Source: JAEUNX01 sp034004685 (lineage in GTDB: Bacteria; Pseudomonadota; Gammaproteobacteria; Burkholderiales; Rhodocyclaceae). Taken from it: a stretch of 64,000 nucleotides of DNA. The notes below the pieces were generated by a model. That model did not search any database and was not told the DNA's origin. It worked only from the letters and a program-made list of their open reading frames with translations. Positions 16,246 to 24,748 of the stretch are shown one piece after another (positions within the stretch are counted from its first letter, which is position 1; each line of letters begins with the position of its first letter). Location of the stretch: assembly GCA_034004685.1 (NCBI GenBank), contig JAVEWG010000002.1:1-64000 (forward strand). The letters are read 5' to 3'. The position numbers and the translations under genes were made by a program.

Positions 16246-18096
16246 TCAGGCCGACCTCGCCAACTGCGGGGACCACTCGCATTCCTTCACGGTCGTGCTC
16301 ACCGCCATGATGAGCTTGTCAAGGTTGTTGGCGGTAACGCTGTCCAGGGCCGAGCGGCCGCGCAGCATCGCGCGGGGCTGCAGGAGCGCGTGGTAGATCT
16401 GCCAGGGGTCCGCTCCCCGGGTCAGCTTGAGGACGGCCTGAATCAGCGCGTGCTTGACCGGATCGAGATGCCAATCTGGCACGCGCTGGCCACGGTTGCC
16501 CAGGTTCAGCGCCAGCAGGTTGCCCGCCCTGATCTCGTAGCTGATCCAACGGCGGGACTTGCCCGCCATCTTCGCGTATTCAGCGACCGGCAGGTTGTGC
16601 GGCGCCTCGAAGACATCGACCAGTTCCATCCGCTCGCGCTGGATGTCGGAAAGCGGATGCTCCATGGCCGAGCGTGGCGACGTGACCGCCGGTAGCCGAT
16701 GCGTCGCGACCGACACCAGCGGCATCGCGTCCGCGGGTTTCGCGACGATCAGGAGAGGTGCCTCTGCGGGCCTGGATGGTGCGCTGGCGGCTTCCTCGTC
16801 CGAGAGCAGGGGCACACCTTCCAGATGCACGGTGAGTGGCATGCTCGCCGCTTCGACCATGTTCTGTTCGAAGAGGTCGAGCCGATCGGCCCAGTCCTGC
16901 ATCATGCGCCGCCGCTGCTCCACGTACTCGGCGTGGTTGTAGGTGGCGCTGACCTTGTTGGGATCGACGTGGGAGAGCTGCGCATCCACCCACACCTTCG
17001 GGTAGCCGATCTCGTTGAGCGCGGTCGACATCGTGGCCCGGATGCCGTGCCCGGTCAGCAGGTCGCGGTAGCCCATGCGCTTGAGGGCGCTGTTGAGCGT
17101 GTTCTCGCTCATGCGCTTCTTCAGTTCGCTGTCGTGCCGGAACAGGTAATGCTGGGCCGGCTTGAACTCCGCCAGCAGGTGGCGGGCGACCTCCATGGCC
17201 TGCACCGACAGCGGCACGATGTAGGGCGGAATGTCCTTCGGCAACTGGCGCTTCTTGCGCATGTCGACCTGGAGCTGCTTCACCACATCGGGCGGGATGA
17301 TCCACAGGCTTCGATCGAGGTCGAACTGATCCGGTGTCGCCAGGCGCAGCTCGCCCGTTCGCACACCGGTCAACAGCAACAGCCGCAGTCCGAGCTGGGT
17401 CTGCAGCCGCCCTCGATACTTGCGCAGTCGCTGCAGCAGCTTCGGCAGATCGGCCATGCGCAGGAACGGGTTGTGGTTGACGGGAGGCAGGGGCAGCGCC
17501 ACCACGTCGAGGTCGGACGCCGGGTTCTGCTCCAGCCCCGGCACAACCACCAGCGCATAGCGGAACATCTGGTTGAACCAGGTCCGGACCTTCTCGGCGA
17601 CGGAGAGCGCCTTGCGCCGCTCGATCTGGGCGATCACCTCCAACAGGTCAGGGCGCTTGATCTCGTAGATCGACCGCTTGCCCAGGAAGGGCAGCACGTC
17701 CTTGGCGAAGACGCGGGGGAGGATCGAGAGCGTGGTCTGGCGGCCTTTCTTGAGGCCGAGTTCGCGATGGGCCAGCCACTTCTCGTAGATCGCCTCGAAG
17801 GTGTTTTCGCCGGCGAGCTTGACCGCGGCGCGCTTCTGCTTGCGGTGGATGCGGGGGTTGATGTCCTTGGCCACCAGGGCCCGCGCTTCGTCGCGCAGGG
17901 CGCGTGCCTCGCGCAGCGACACCTCCGGATAGGTGCCCAGCGACATCCGCTTGGGCTCTTTCAGCCAGTAGTAGCGAAAGTGCCAGCTCTTGCCCCCCGT
18001 GGGCGTCACGGCCAGGGAGAGACCATCTGTATCGGGAAGGGTGTAGGCCTTACCAGTGGCCTTGGCCTGGCGGACCGCCAAGTCTGAGAGTGCCAT
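16246..18096 (-). CDS. int: Tyrosine-recombinase integrase of the ICE, with C-terminal HTH/MbcA-ParS-like extension
   Basis: This 616-residue P4-type integrase catalyses insertion and excision of the element at the adjacent tRNA-Gly gene. It has a DUF4102-type N-terminal arm domain (residues 1-85), a core-binding domain (about 98-200) and a catalytic domain with R246 (LTGVRTGEL), H350-xx-R353 (TGHGIRATM), H376 and the tyrosine of SATYNHAEY (Y386). About 200 extra residues follow residue 410. Their last 130 (VAEYAKMAGKSRRWISYEIR, then DPWQIYHALLQPRAMLRGRS) look like an HTH followed by a DUF2384/MbcA-ParS-type domain. The start follows AGGAG. The integrase of ICEclc is similarly long (about 650 residues). 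Confidence 0.93.
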   Translation of the reverse strand: MALSDLAVRQAKATGKAYTLPDTDGLSLAVTPTGGKSWHFRYYWLKEPKRMSLGTYPEVSLREARALRDEARALVAKDINPRIHRKQKRAAVKLAGENTFEAIYEKWLAHRELGLKKGRQTTLSILPRVFAKDVLPFLGKRSIYEIKRPDLLEVIAQIERRKALSVAEKVRTWFNQMFRYALVVVPGLEQNPASDLDVVALPLPPVNHNPFLRMADLPKLLQRLRKYRGRLQTQLGLRLLLLTGVRTGELRLATPDQFDLDRSLWIIPPDVVKQLQVDMRKKRQLPKDIPPYIVPLSVQAMEVARHLLAEFKPAQHYLFRHDSELKKRMSENTLNSALKRMGYRDLLTGHGIRATMSTALNEIGYPKVWVDAQLSHVDPNKVSATYNHAEYVEQRRRMMQDWADRLDLFEQNMVEAASMPLTVHLEGVPLLSDEEAASAPSRPAEAPLLIVAKPADAMPLVSVATHRLPAVTSPRSAMEHPLSDIQRERMELVDVFEAPHNLPVAEYAKMAGKSRRWISYEIRAGNLLALNLGNRGQRVPDWHLDPVKHALIQAVLKLTRGADPWQIYHALLQPRAMLRGRSALDSVTANNLDKLIMAVSTTVKECEWSPQLARSA

Positions 18097-18334
18097 GTTC
18101 CAGCTCCTGAACGTGAGTCAGGAACCAGATGCTTATCCCATCGACCTTGGCGCTCCACGAACAATCCGGAAGCCGCCGTGCCCACAAAATGGACACAATA
18201 ATGGACATGAAAGTCGCGGCTTCGGGTGGATTTCCGTGGACGTCCCTGGAACATCGCATCATCAAAAAATCGCTTTGAATCAACGATCTACTGATCTTCC
18301 TGGACGTCCGTGGAACTCCGCAGAAACAGTGCGG
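18097..18334. other. Integrase upstream region between int and tRNA-Gly
   Basis: These 238 bases hold the integrase promoter region and probable recombinase or accessory-factor sites. No gene was found. The only strong structure is a pair of 16-bp repeats listed separately. Confidence 0.5.
18237..18316 (+). repeat. Pair of 16-bp direct repeats with palindromic core beside the att site
   Basis: Copies at 18237-18252 and 18301-18316 (TGGACGTCCSTGGAAC, S = C or G) differ at one base and are spaced 64 bases start to start. Each contains the palindrome GGACGTCC. They lie between int and the att site, where arm-type integrase or excisionase sites occur. Confidence 0.5.
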
Positions 18335-18352
18335 TGGAGCGGGTGAAGGGAA
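18335..18352 (-). other. Presumed attachment site (3' end of tRNA-Gly)
   Basis: Elements of the ICEclc type recombine within about 18 bases at the 3' end of a glycine tRNA gene. The integrase gene starts 240 bases away and the mobile-element genes stop here. The matching copy at the far end of the element lies outside the window, so the core length is assumed. Confidence 0.6.
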
Positions 18353-18408
18353 TCGAACCCTCGTATGCAGCTTGGGAAGCTGCCGTTCTGCCATTGAACT
18401 ACACCCGC
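18335..18408 (-). tRNA. tRNA-Gly (anticodon CCC)
   Basis: On the minus strand the gene runs from GCGGGTG at 18408 to the encoded CCA at 18335-18337. The acceptor stem pairs GCGGGTG with CACCCGC. The anticodon loop is TTCCCAA on a GCAGC/GCTGC stem, giving anticodon CCC, and the T arm contains GGTTCGATTCC. All arms fold normally, so the gene is intact after element integration. Confidence 0.96.
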
Positions 18409-18552
18409 CCGGATGGCGCCGCCGAGCCCGGGTTCGGGCAGGACAGGGCGCGATTCTAGCCACTTGCGGGGGGGTTGGCAAACGGGTCTCGCTTGGGGGC
18501 GTGCTAACATCGCCCCCTGCCCGATCCTACCGAATTCAATCCGTCCGTCGTC

Positions 18553-18756
18553 ATGATCCGCCTCACCCTCAATGGCCAGCCCGAAACCCTGGAAATGCCC
18601 CTGACCGTAACCGCCCTGCTGGAGCAACGGGGGCTGGCAGGGAAAAGGGTGGCGGTGGAGCGCAATGGCGAGATCGTCCCCCGGGGCCGCCATGCCGATA
18701 CGGCCCTTGCGGACGGGGATGTGCTGGAGATCGTGGTGGCCGTGGGCGGCGGCTGA
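18553..18756 (+). CDS. thiS: Sulfur carrier protein ThiS
   Basis: This 67-residue ubiquitin-like protein carries sulfur as a C-terminal thiocarboxylate for synthesis of the thiamine thiazole ring. The start MIRLTLNGQPE, the middle KRVAVERNGEIVPR and the essential Gly-Gly ending (VVAVGGG) are all present. thiG follows 88 bases downstream. No thiamine riboswitch motif could be recognised in the 144 bases upstream. Confidence 0.95.
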   Translation: MIRLTLNGQPETLEMPLTVTALLEQRGLAGKRVAVERNGEIVPRGRHADTALADGDVLEIVVAVGGG

Positions 18757-18844
18757 ATCCCTGGCGGGGCCGTCCCTGGGCGCGCCTGCGCGGCCCTGGC
18801 CCCACCGTTTGCAAACTGTCTTTTCCCTTCCCGATAGGTCACCC

Positions 18845-19630
18845 ATGAACGATCCCCTGGTCATCGCCGGCAAGGCCTATGGTTCCCGTCTGTTGGTGGG
18901 CACCGGCAAGTACAAGGATTTCACCGAGACCCGCGCCGCCATCGAGGCCAGCGGGGCCGAGATCGTCACGGTGGCGATCCGCCGCACCAACATCGGCCAG
19001 AATCCGGCGGAGCCCAGCCTGCTGGAAGCCCTGCCCCCCAGCCGCTACACCTACCTGCCCAACACCGCCGGCTGCTACTCCGCCGAAGAGGCGGTGCGCA
19101 CCCTGCGTCTGGCCCGGGAGCTCCTGGATGGCCATAGTCTGGTGAAGCTGGAGGTGCTGGGGGATCCCCAGACCCTTTTTCCCAACATGCCGGAAACCCT
19201 CAAGGCCGCCGAAGTGTTGGTGAAGGAGGGCTTCCAGGTGATGGTGTATTGCTCCGACGACCCGATCCAGGCCCGCATGCTGGAAGACATCGGCTGCGTG
19301 GCGGTGATGCCGCTGGCCTCCCTGATCGGCTCCGGCATGGGCATCCTCAACCCCTGGAACCTGCGCCTCATCATCGACCAGGCCCGGGTGCCGGTGCTGG
19401 TGGATGCCGGCGTGGGCACCGCCTCGGATGCCGCCATCGCCCTGGAGCTGGGTTGTGATGGCGTGCTGATGAACACCGCCATCGCCCTGGCCCGGAACCC
19501 GGTACTGATGGCCGGCGCCATGAAAAAGGCGGTGGAGGCGGGCCGGGAGGCCTACCGCGCCGGCCGCATGCCCAGGAAAACCTATTCCGCCAGCCCCAGT
19601 TCGCCCACTGGTGGGCTGGTGGGCTCCTGA
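18845..19630 (+). CDS. thiG: Thiazole synthase ThiG
   Basis: This 261-residue TIM-barrel enzyme joins the ThiS sulfur, deoxyxylulose 5-phosphate and dehydroglycine (or glycine-derived imine) into the thiazole phosphate of thiamine. Signatures: YGSRLLVGTGKYKDFTE near the start, VKLEVLGDPQTLFPN with the Schiff-base lysine, and VLVDAGVGTASDAAIALELG with GVLMNTAIA in the phosphate-binding region. The ATG at 18845 gives the family's normal length; the frame stays open further upstream but without homology. It is in an operon with thiS. Confidence 0.96.
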   Translation: MNDPLVIAGKAYGSRLLVGTGKYKDFTETRAAIEASGAEIVTVAIRRTNIGQNPAEPSLLEALPPSRYTYLPNTAGCYSAEEAVRTLRLARELLDGHSLVKLEVLGDPQTLFPNMPETLKAAEVLVKEGFQVMVYCSDDPIQARMLEDIGCVAVMPLASLIGSGMGILNPWNLRLIIDQARVPVLVDAGVGTASDAAIALELGCDGVLMNTAIALARNPVLMAGAMKKAVEAGREAYRAGRMPRKTYSASPSSPTGGLVGS

Positions 19631-19679
19631 AAGAAACGCCCTCCCCTTTTGACCCGGCGGCCCAGGGCCGCCTCCTGCC

Positions 19680-20393
19680 ATGACCGACCCGCAACAACCC
19701 GCAACCCCCGAAGGCCGCCTCACCTCCCGCTCGATCCGCAGCTTCGTGCTGCGCCAGGGCCGCATGTCCGAGGCCCAGCACCGCTACCTGGACGAGATGA
19801 TGCCCAAAGTAGGCATTCCCTATCGAGCCGGGGTGCTGGATCTGGCCACCCCTTTCGGCCGCACCGCCCCTACGGTGGTGGAGATCGGCTTCGGCATGGG
19901 GGTGGCCACCGCCGCCATCGCGGCTGCCCGGCCGGAGGAAAACTTCATCGGCATCGAGGTCCATGCCCCCGGGGTGGGCAGCCTGTGCAAGATCCTCGCC
20001 GAGGGCGGACCCAGCAACCTGCGGATCATGCAGCACGACGCGGTGGAAGTCCTGCGGGACATGATCCCCGACGCCGGCCTGGCGGGGGTCCATGTGTATT
20101 TTCCCGATCCCTGGCCAAAGAAGCGCCACCACAAGCGGCGCATCATCCAGCCGGATTTCGTGGCCCTGCTGGCCCGCAAGCTGGCCCCCGGCGGCTACCT
20201 CCATTGCGCCACCGACTGGGAGGAGTATGCCCACTGGATGCTGGAGGTGCTTGCCAGGGAGCCCCTGCTGGCCAATACCGCCGACGGCTTCGCGCCCCGG
20301 CCCGAATGGCGCCCCCTCACCAAATTCGAGAACCGGGGCATCAAACTCGGCCATGGCGTGTGGGACCTTGTGTTCCGGCGGGTCGCGCCATGA
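19680..20393 (+). CDS. trmB: tRNA (guanine-N7)-methyltransferase TrmB
   Basis: This 237-residue enzyme methylates G46 of tRNAs using S-adenosylmethionine. Motifs: VEIGFGMGVATAAIAAARPE (SAM binding), VHVYFPDPWPKKRHHKRRII (the TrmB hallmark) and TDWEEYAHWM. It follows thiG after 49 bases in the same direction, an arrangement common in betaproteobacteria. It is full length. Confidence 0.97.
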   Translation: MTDPQQPATPEGRLTSRSIRSFVLRQGRMSEAQHRYLDEMMPKVGIPYRAGVLDLATPFGRTAPTVVEIGFGMGVATAAIAAARPEENFIGIEVHAPGVGSLCKILAEGGPSNLRIMQHDAVEVLRDMIPDAGLAGVHVYFPDPWPKKRHHKRRIIQPDFVALLARKLAPGGYLHCATDWEEYAHWMLEVLAREPLLANTADGFAPRPEWRPLTKFENRGIKLGHGVWDLVFRRVAP

Positions 20394-20426
20394 AAATGGA
20401 ATCCTTCACGAGGGAGTGGCAGCACC

Positions 20427-22265
20427 ATGGTTGAGGCAGGCAAGGGACGGATACGCAGGTTGCTGGGAGGGCTGTGGGGCCTGGTGGACGGGGCGCGGCG
20501 CTTCACCGTTAACCTGGTGTTCCTGCTGATCGCTCTTTTTCTGGTGGTGGGCTTCTTCGCCGCCCAGCCGCCGATGGTGCCCCAGGGCGCGGCCTTGCTG
20601 CTGGCCCCCGGTGGGGATCTGGTGGAGGAGGCCAGTGTCACCAGCCCCCTGTCCCTCCTGCGGGAGGGGCCGGACCATCCGGAAACCCCCATGGCGGAAG
20701 TCCTGGAAGCCCTGACCGCGGCCCGGACCGATAGCCGCATCAGCGCCCTGGTGATCGATACCGACCGACTGTCCGGGGCGGGGCTGGCCAAGCTCCAGGA
20801 ACTGCGGGACGCCATCGCTGCCTTCCGGGCCGCCGGCAAGCCGGTGTATGCCTGGGGTTCCCGTTTCGACCAGGCCCAGTACCTGCTGGCCTCCGCCGCC
20901 GACGAAGTCACCCTGGCCCCGGACGGCCACGTGCTGGTGCGAGGCTTCGCCCGCTACACCACCTACTTTAAGGGCTTGCTGGACAAGCTGGGCATCAAGG
21001 TGCATGTCTTCAAGGTGGGCACCTGGAAGTCCTTCACCGAGCCTTACACCCGGGCCTCCATGTCCGACGAGGACCGCCAGGCCACCACCGAGCTCCTCCA
21101 GGGGGTGTGGGGCGAATACCGCCAGGCGGTGGCGGTTTCCCGCAAGCTGCCCGTGGAAGCCCTGGACCGGTATACCCTGGACTTCAAGAACCTGCTGGCT
21201 GCCGCCGGCGGCGACGGCGCCAGGATGGCCCTGGATGCCAGGCTGGTGGACGCCCTGCTGCCCCGGGACGAATGGGAAGCCCGCCTCCAGCAACGCCTGG
21301 GCCTGGCCAGCGACGGCAAGCGCTACAAGCACGTGGAGCTGGCGGATTATCTGGATGCCCTGGCGGCCCAGCGTCCTCACCGGGCCGACAAGGTGGCGAT
21401 GCTGGTGGCCCAGGGGGCGATTCTCGATGGGGAACAACCCCCCGGCGCGGTGGGGGGCGATACCCTGGCCCGGATGATTCGTGCTGTGCGGGAGGATGAC
21501 GCGGTGAAAGCCCTGGTGCTGCGCATCGACAGCCCGGGGGGTAGCGCCTTCGCCTCCGAGGTGATCCGCCGGGAGCTGGCGCTCACCCGCAAGGCCGGCA
21601 AGCCGGTGGTGGCTTCCATGAGCGCGGTGGCGGCCTCCGGGGGTTACTGGATCGCTACCGGGGCCGACGAAATCTGGGCCAGCCCGGGCACCATCACCGG
21701 CTCCATCGGCATCTTCGCCCTGTTCCCCGAGGTGGCCGAGCCCCTGGCCCGCCTGGGCCTGACCGTGGATGGGGTGGAAACCTCGCCCCTGGCTGGAGCC
21801 CTGGACCCGCGCCGGCCCCTCGCGCCAGAGGCGGCGGACGCCCTGCAACTGGGCATCCAGCATGGTTACGCCAGTTTCATCCAGCGGGTGGCGGAGGGGC
21901 GCAAGATGAGCCCCGAGGCGGTGGAGGCGGTGGCCCAGGGCCGGGTGTGGCTGGGCGGCGAGGCCCAGGCCAAGGGCCTGGTGGACCACCTGGGCGGCCT
22001 GGAAGACGCCCTCCAGGCCGCCGCCAGGCGGGCTGGCCTGGGGCAGTATGAAGTGATCCGCGCCGAAGCCGAGCTGCCCTTCCGGGAGCGCCTGATGCGC
22101 CATTTGCTGGATGCCGCCGCCCCCTGGCTGCCGGCGGTCCACGGGATGCCCCAGGGATCGCCCTTCGGTCGGGTGCTGGCCGATCTTCAGGCCCGGGGGG
22201 GGGAACTCCTGCGCTGGAACGATCCCGACCATCTCTACGCCCACTGCCTCTGCGGGGCGCCCTGA
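20427..22265 (+). CDS. sppA: Signal peptide peptidase SppA, 67-kDa type
   Basis: This 612-residue serine/lysine protease is anchored in the inner membrane and degrades signal peptides left after secretion. One N-terminal helix (about residues 27-46) is followed by tandem S49 domains. The catalytic lysine lies in the first domain (KVGTWKSFTEPYTR) and the nucleophile serine in the second (SMSAVAASGGYW). The length matches the long proteobacterial form rather than the short 36-kDa form. It starts 33 bases after trmB. Confidence 0.93.
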   Translation: MVEAGKGRIRRLLGGLWGLVDGARRFTVNLVFLLIALFLVVGFFAAQPPMVPQGAALLLAPGGDLVEEASVTSPLSLLREGPDHPETPMAEVLEALTAARTDSRISALVIDTDRLSGAGLAKLQELRDAIAAFRAAGKPVYAWGSRFDQAQYLLASAADEVTLAPDGHVLVRGFARYTTYFKGLLDKLGIKVHVFKVGTWKSFTEPYTRASMSDEDRQATTELLQGVWGEYRQAVAVSRKLPVEALDRYTLDFKNLLAAAGGDGARMALDARLVDALLPRDEWEARLQQRLGLASDGKRYKHVELADYLDALAAQRPHRADKVAMLVAQGAILDGEQPPGAVGGDTLARMIRAVREDDAVKALVLRIDSPGGSAFASEVIRRELALTRKAGKPVVASMSAVAASGGYWIATGADEIWASPGTITGSIGIFALFPEVAEPLARLGLTVDGVETSPLAGALDPRRPLAPEAADALQLGIQHGYASFIQRVAEGRKMSPEAVEAVAQGRVWLGGEAQAKGLVDHLGGLEDALQAAARRAGLGQYEVIRAEAELPFRERLMRHLLDAAAPWLPAVHGMPQGSPFGRVLADLQARGGELLRWNDPDHLYAHCLCGAP

Positions 22266-22288
22266 GGATCGATCGAGAGTTTTGCTTA

Positions 22289-22318
22289 CCATCCCCGGGT
22301 GGCCCGGGCCGGGGATGG
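22289..22318 (+). terminator. Strong hairpin after sppA
   Basis: CCATCCCCGG (22289-22298) pairs with CCGGGGATGG (22309-22318) around a 10-base loop, 24 bases after the sppA stop. There is no T-run, so it may be a weak terminator or an mRNA 3'-end stabiliser. Confidence 0.4.
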
Positions 22319-22356
22319 GCCTCTAGAATCGGCCACTCCCCCACCGGAATCCGCCC

Positions 22357-22740
22357 ATGCGTCGTCGTGCCGCAGCCCGTGCCTGTCTCGCCCTGCTTCT
22401 GGCCGCCTGCGCCACCCGACAGCCAATCCCCCCATCCGTTCCGCCGGCCCCCGCCGAAGCCCCGCAGCAACTGGCGTTCTCCCTGGCCAGCGGCACTTAC
22501 CGTTGCGAATACGGCTTGCGGGTGGAGGTCCAGCGCGACCCCCAGGACGCCAACCTGATCCAGGTGGGCTGGCGGGGCACGCGCTATTCCCTGCGGCGCA
22601 ACCCTTCCGCCTCGGGTCTGCCCCGCTATGAGGATGCTGCCAGCGGCCTGGTGTGGATCGACCTGCCCTGGAAGAGCGTGCTGCTCGACGGCAAGAGCGG
22701 CAAGCCCCTGGCGAGCGAGTGTCGGGGCAAGATGGCCTGA
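22357..22740 (+). CDS. MliC-like lipoprotein (membrane-bound lysozyme inhibitor family)
   Basis: This 127-residue lipoprotein has a signal peptide ending in the lipobox LLAAC (Cys near residue 18). After a proline-rich linker, one MliC-type beta-barrel domain follows: TYRCEYGLRVEV, SASGLPRYEDAASGLVWID, and a final cysteine in LASECRGK that would pair with the first. MliC proteins inhibit c-type lysozyme at the cell envelope. Lipoprotein status is clear; inhibitor activity is inferred from the fold. Confidence 0.75.
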   Translation: MRRRAAARACLALLLAACATRQPIPPSVPPAPAEAPQQLAFSLASGTYRCEYGLRVEVQRDPQDANLIQVGWRGTRYSLRRNPSASGLPRYEDAASGLVWIDLPWKSVLLDGKSGKPLASECRGKMA

Positions 22741-22810
22741 TCCTTTCCGGATGGGCAGCCCTGTTTTGGGTACCATGGCCCATCCGCCCCATCCACGGAG
22801 AGGAGATTTC

Positions 22811-23869
22811 ATGACGACCGCCATTGGATACGGCGCCACCGCCCCCGACGCCGATTTGGCCCCCCTGCGCTTTGAGCGGCGCGCCCTGCGCCCCGACGAC
22901 GTGGCCATCGCCATCGATTACTGCGGCATCTGCCATTCCGATGCCCATCAGGTCCACAACGACTGGCACAACACCGTCTATCCCTGCGTGCCCGGCCACG
23001 AGATCGTCGGCCGGGTCACCGCCGTGGGCGATGCGGTGACCCGGCTCCAGGTGGGGGAAGTGGTGGCGGTAGGCTGTCTGGTGGATAGCTGCATGGCGTG
23101 CGGCGCCTGCCACGAAGGGGAAGAGCAGGACTGCGAGCGGGGCCCCACCGGCACCTATAACGGCAAGGACCGCTATACCGGCGAAATCACCTACGGGGGC
23201 TATTCGGACCACATCGTGGTGCGGGACCACTTCGTGCTGAAGGTGCCCGCCGGGCTGGACGTGCGTTACGCCGCGCCCCTGCTGTGCGCTGGCATTACGT
23301 GCTGGTCTCCCCTCCAGCAATGGAAGGTGGGGCCCGGCAGCAAGGTGGCGGTGGTGGGCCTGGGGGGCCTGGGCCACATGGGGGTCAAGCTGGCGGCGGC
23401 CCTGGGGGCCGAGGTCACCATGATCACCACCACCCCTTCCAAGGGCGACGACGCCCGCCGCCTGGGGGCCGCCCACGTGCTGATCTCCACCGATCCGGCA
23501 GCCATGAAGGGGGCGGCCAGCCGCTTCGATTTCATCCTCAACACCATTCCCACCCGCCACAATCCCAATCCCTACCTGGCGCTTTTGGGCCGCAAGGGGG
23601 TGATGGTGCTGGTGGGGGCCATCGAGCCCCTGGAGCCGGTGCACGGCGGCCTGTTGATCCGCAACAGCCGGGCCCTGGCGGGCTCCATGATCGGGGGCAT
23701 TCCCGCCACCCAGGAGTTGCTGGAGTTCTGCGCCCGCCACCAGATCCTGCCGGACTGCGAGACCATCCCTATCCAGGACGTGAATGCCGCCTACCAGCGG
23801 ATGATGCGCAACGACGTGAAGTACCGTTTCGTGATCGACATGGCCTCCCTGGGGAACGGAGCGGCCTGA
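22811..23869 (+). CDS. Zinc-dependent NADP alcohol dehydrogenase (YahK/cinnamyl alcohol dehydrogenase type)
   Basis: This 352-residue medium-chain dehydrogenase reduces aldehydes to alcohols. Catalytic zinc ligands are in DYCGICHSD and PGHEIVGRV. The structural zinc site is CLVDSCMACGACHEGEEQDC. The nucleotide fold carries VAVVGLGGLGHMGVKLAAAL. This pattern is that of broad-substrate NADPH-dependent aldehyde reductases such as E. coli YahK. The ATG follows GGAGAGGAG. A canonical terminator follows the gene. Confidence 0.9.
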   Translation: MTTAIGYGATAPDADLAPLRFERRALRPDDVAIAIDYCGICHSDAHQVHNDWHNTVYPCVPGHEIVGRVTAVGDAVTRLQVGEVVAVGCLVDSCMACGACHEGEEQDCERGPTGTYNGKDRYTGEITYGGYSDHIVVRDHFVLKVPAGLDVRYAAPLLCAGITCWSPLQQWKVGPGSKVAVVGLGGLGHMGVKLAAALGAEVTMITTTPSKGDDARRLGAAHVLISTDPAAMKGAASRFDFILNTIPTRHNPNPYLALLGRKGVMVLVGAIEPLEPVHGGLLIRNSRALAGSMIGGIPATQELLEFCARHQILPDCETIPIQDVNAAYQRMMRNDVKYRFVIDMASLGNGAA

Positions 23870-23905
23870 GGGCAGCCGCCCCTGGCCCCGGGGCAGCGGG
23901 CCCGA

Positions 23906-23930
23906 GCCCGGCAGCGCCGGGCTTTTTGTT
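23906..23930 (+). terminator. Rho-independent terminator after the alcohol dehydrogenase gene
   Basis: GCCCGGC (23906-23912), loop AGC, GCCGGGC (23916-23922), then TTTTTGTT: a textbook intrinsic terminator. It separates this gene from the convergent SDR genes. Confidence 0.9.
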
Positions 23931-23937
23931 GTCGGGC

Positions 23938-24699
23938 TCAGATGATGGTCCAGCCCCCGTCCACCACGAGGCTGGTGCCGATCACGTAGGAGGCGGCGTC
24001 GGAGGCCAGCCACACCACCGCGGCGGCCATCTCCTCGGGCTGGGCAACCCGGCCGATGGGGTAGCGGGTGGCGGTTTCGGGATCATCGGGAGACTGCTTC
24101 TCCTGATGCCGGACTGTCATGGGGGTGCGCACCGCCCCCGGGCACAGGGCGTTGACCCGGATGCCCCGGCTGGCGTACTCCACCGCCACCGACTTGGTGA
24201 GGCCCAGCACGGCGTGCTTGCTGGCGCTGTAGGCCCACTGGCCCGCCGCCCCCACGATGGCGAGGGACGAGGCGGTGTTGATGATGGCGCCGCCCCCGTG
24301 CTTGAGCATCTGGGGGATCTGGTACTTCATGGAGAGCATCACGCTCTTGGTATTGACCGCCAGGATCTTGTCGAAGAGGGCTTCGGCATCGGCCGACAGC
24401 AGCGACTTGGTGGCCAGCATGCCAGCGTTGTTGTGGGCGATGTGGAGGCCGCCGAAGTGGTCCACCGCGCAGGCCACCGCTGCCTGAATGTCGGCGGCGG
24501 CGGACACGTCGGCGCGGATGAAGCGGGCTTCGCCACCCGCGGCGGCGATCAGGCGCACCGTTTCCTCGCCGCCTTCCACGGCGATGTCGGACACCACCAC
24601 CCGTGCCCCTTCCTTGGCCAGGGCCTGGGCGCTGGCCCGGCCGATGCCCGAGGCCGCGCCGGTCACCAGGGCGACCTTGCCGTTGAGGATGCCTGCCAT
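23938..24699 (-). CDS. Short-chain dehydrogenase/reductase (SDR), copy 1
   Basis: This 253-residue classical SDR has the cofactor loop TGAASGIGRAS, NNAG, catalytic Ser in INTASS, YxxxK (YSASK) and a PG motif (CPGAVRTPMT). The substrate is unknown; the closest general type is a 3-oxoacyl-ACP-reductase- or 2,5-dichloro-cyclohexadienediol-dehydrogenase-like enzyme. The start at 24699 begins MAGILNGKVALVTG. It lies 49 bases downstream of a paralogue of the same length, probably in one transcript. Confidence 0.88.
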   Translation of the reverse strand: MAGILNGKVALVTGAASGIGRASAQALAKEGARVVVSDIAVEGGEETVRLIAAAGGEARFIRADVSAAADIQAAVACAVDHFGGLHIAHNNAGMLATKSLLSADAEALFDKILAVNTKSVMLSMKYQIPQMLKHGGGAIINTASSLAIVGAAGQWAYSASKHAVLGLTKSVAVEYASRGIRVNALCPGAVRTPMTVRHQEKQSPDDPETATRYPIGRVAQPEEMAAAVVWLASDAASYVIGTSLVVDGGWTII

Positions 24700-24748
24700 T
24701 GCCAACCCCTTTGTTGCGGTGTTCTGGACTGGAAGCCGAACCGGTGGT

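Noticed and set aside
18409..18552. Possible thiamine riboswitch before thiS
   Set aside because: I could not find the conserved CUGAGA-type core or a matching stem set in the 144-base leader.
20406..24013. Long minus-strand frames opposite sppA and the alcohol dehydrogenase
   Set aside because: Shadow frames of high-GC genes; no motifs and no ribosome-binding sites.
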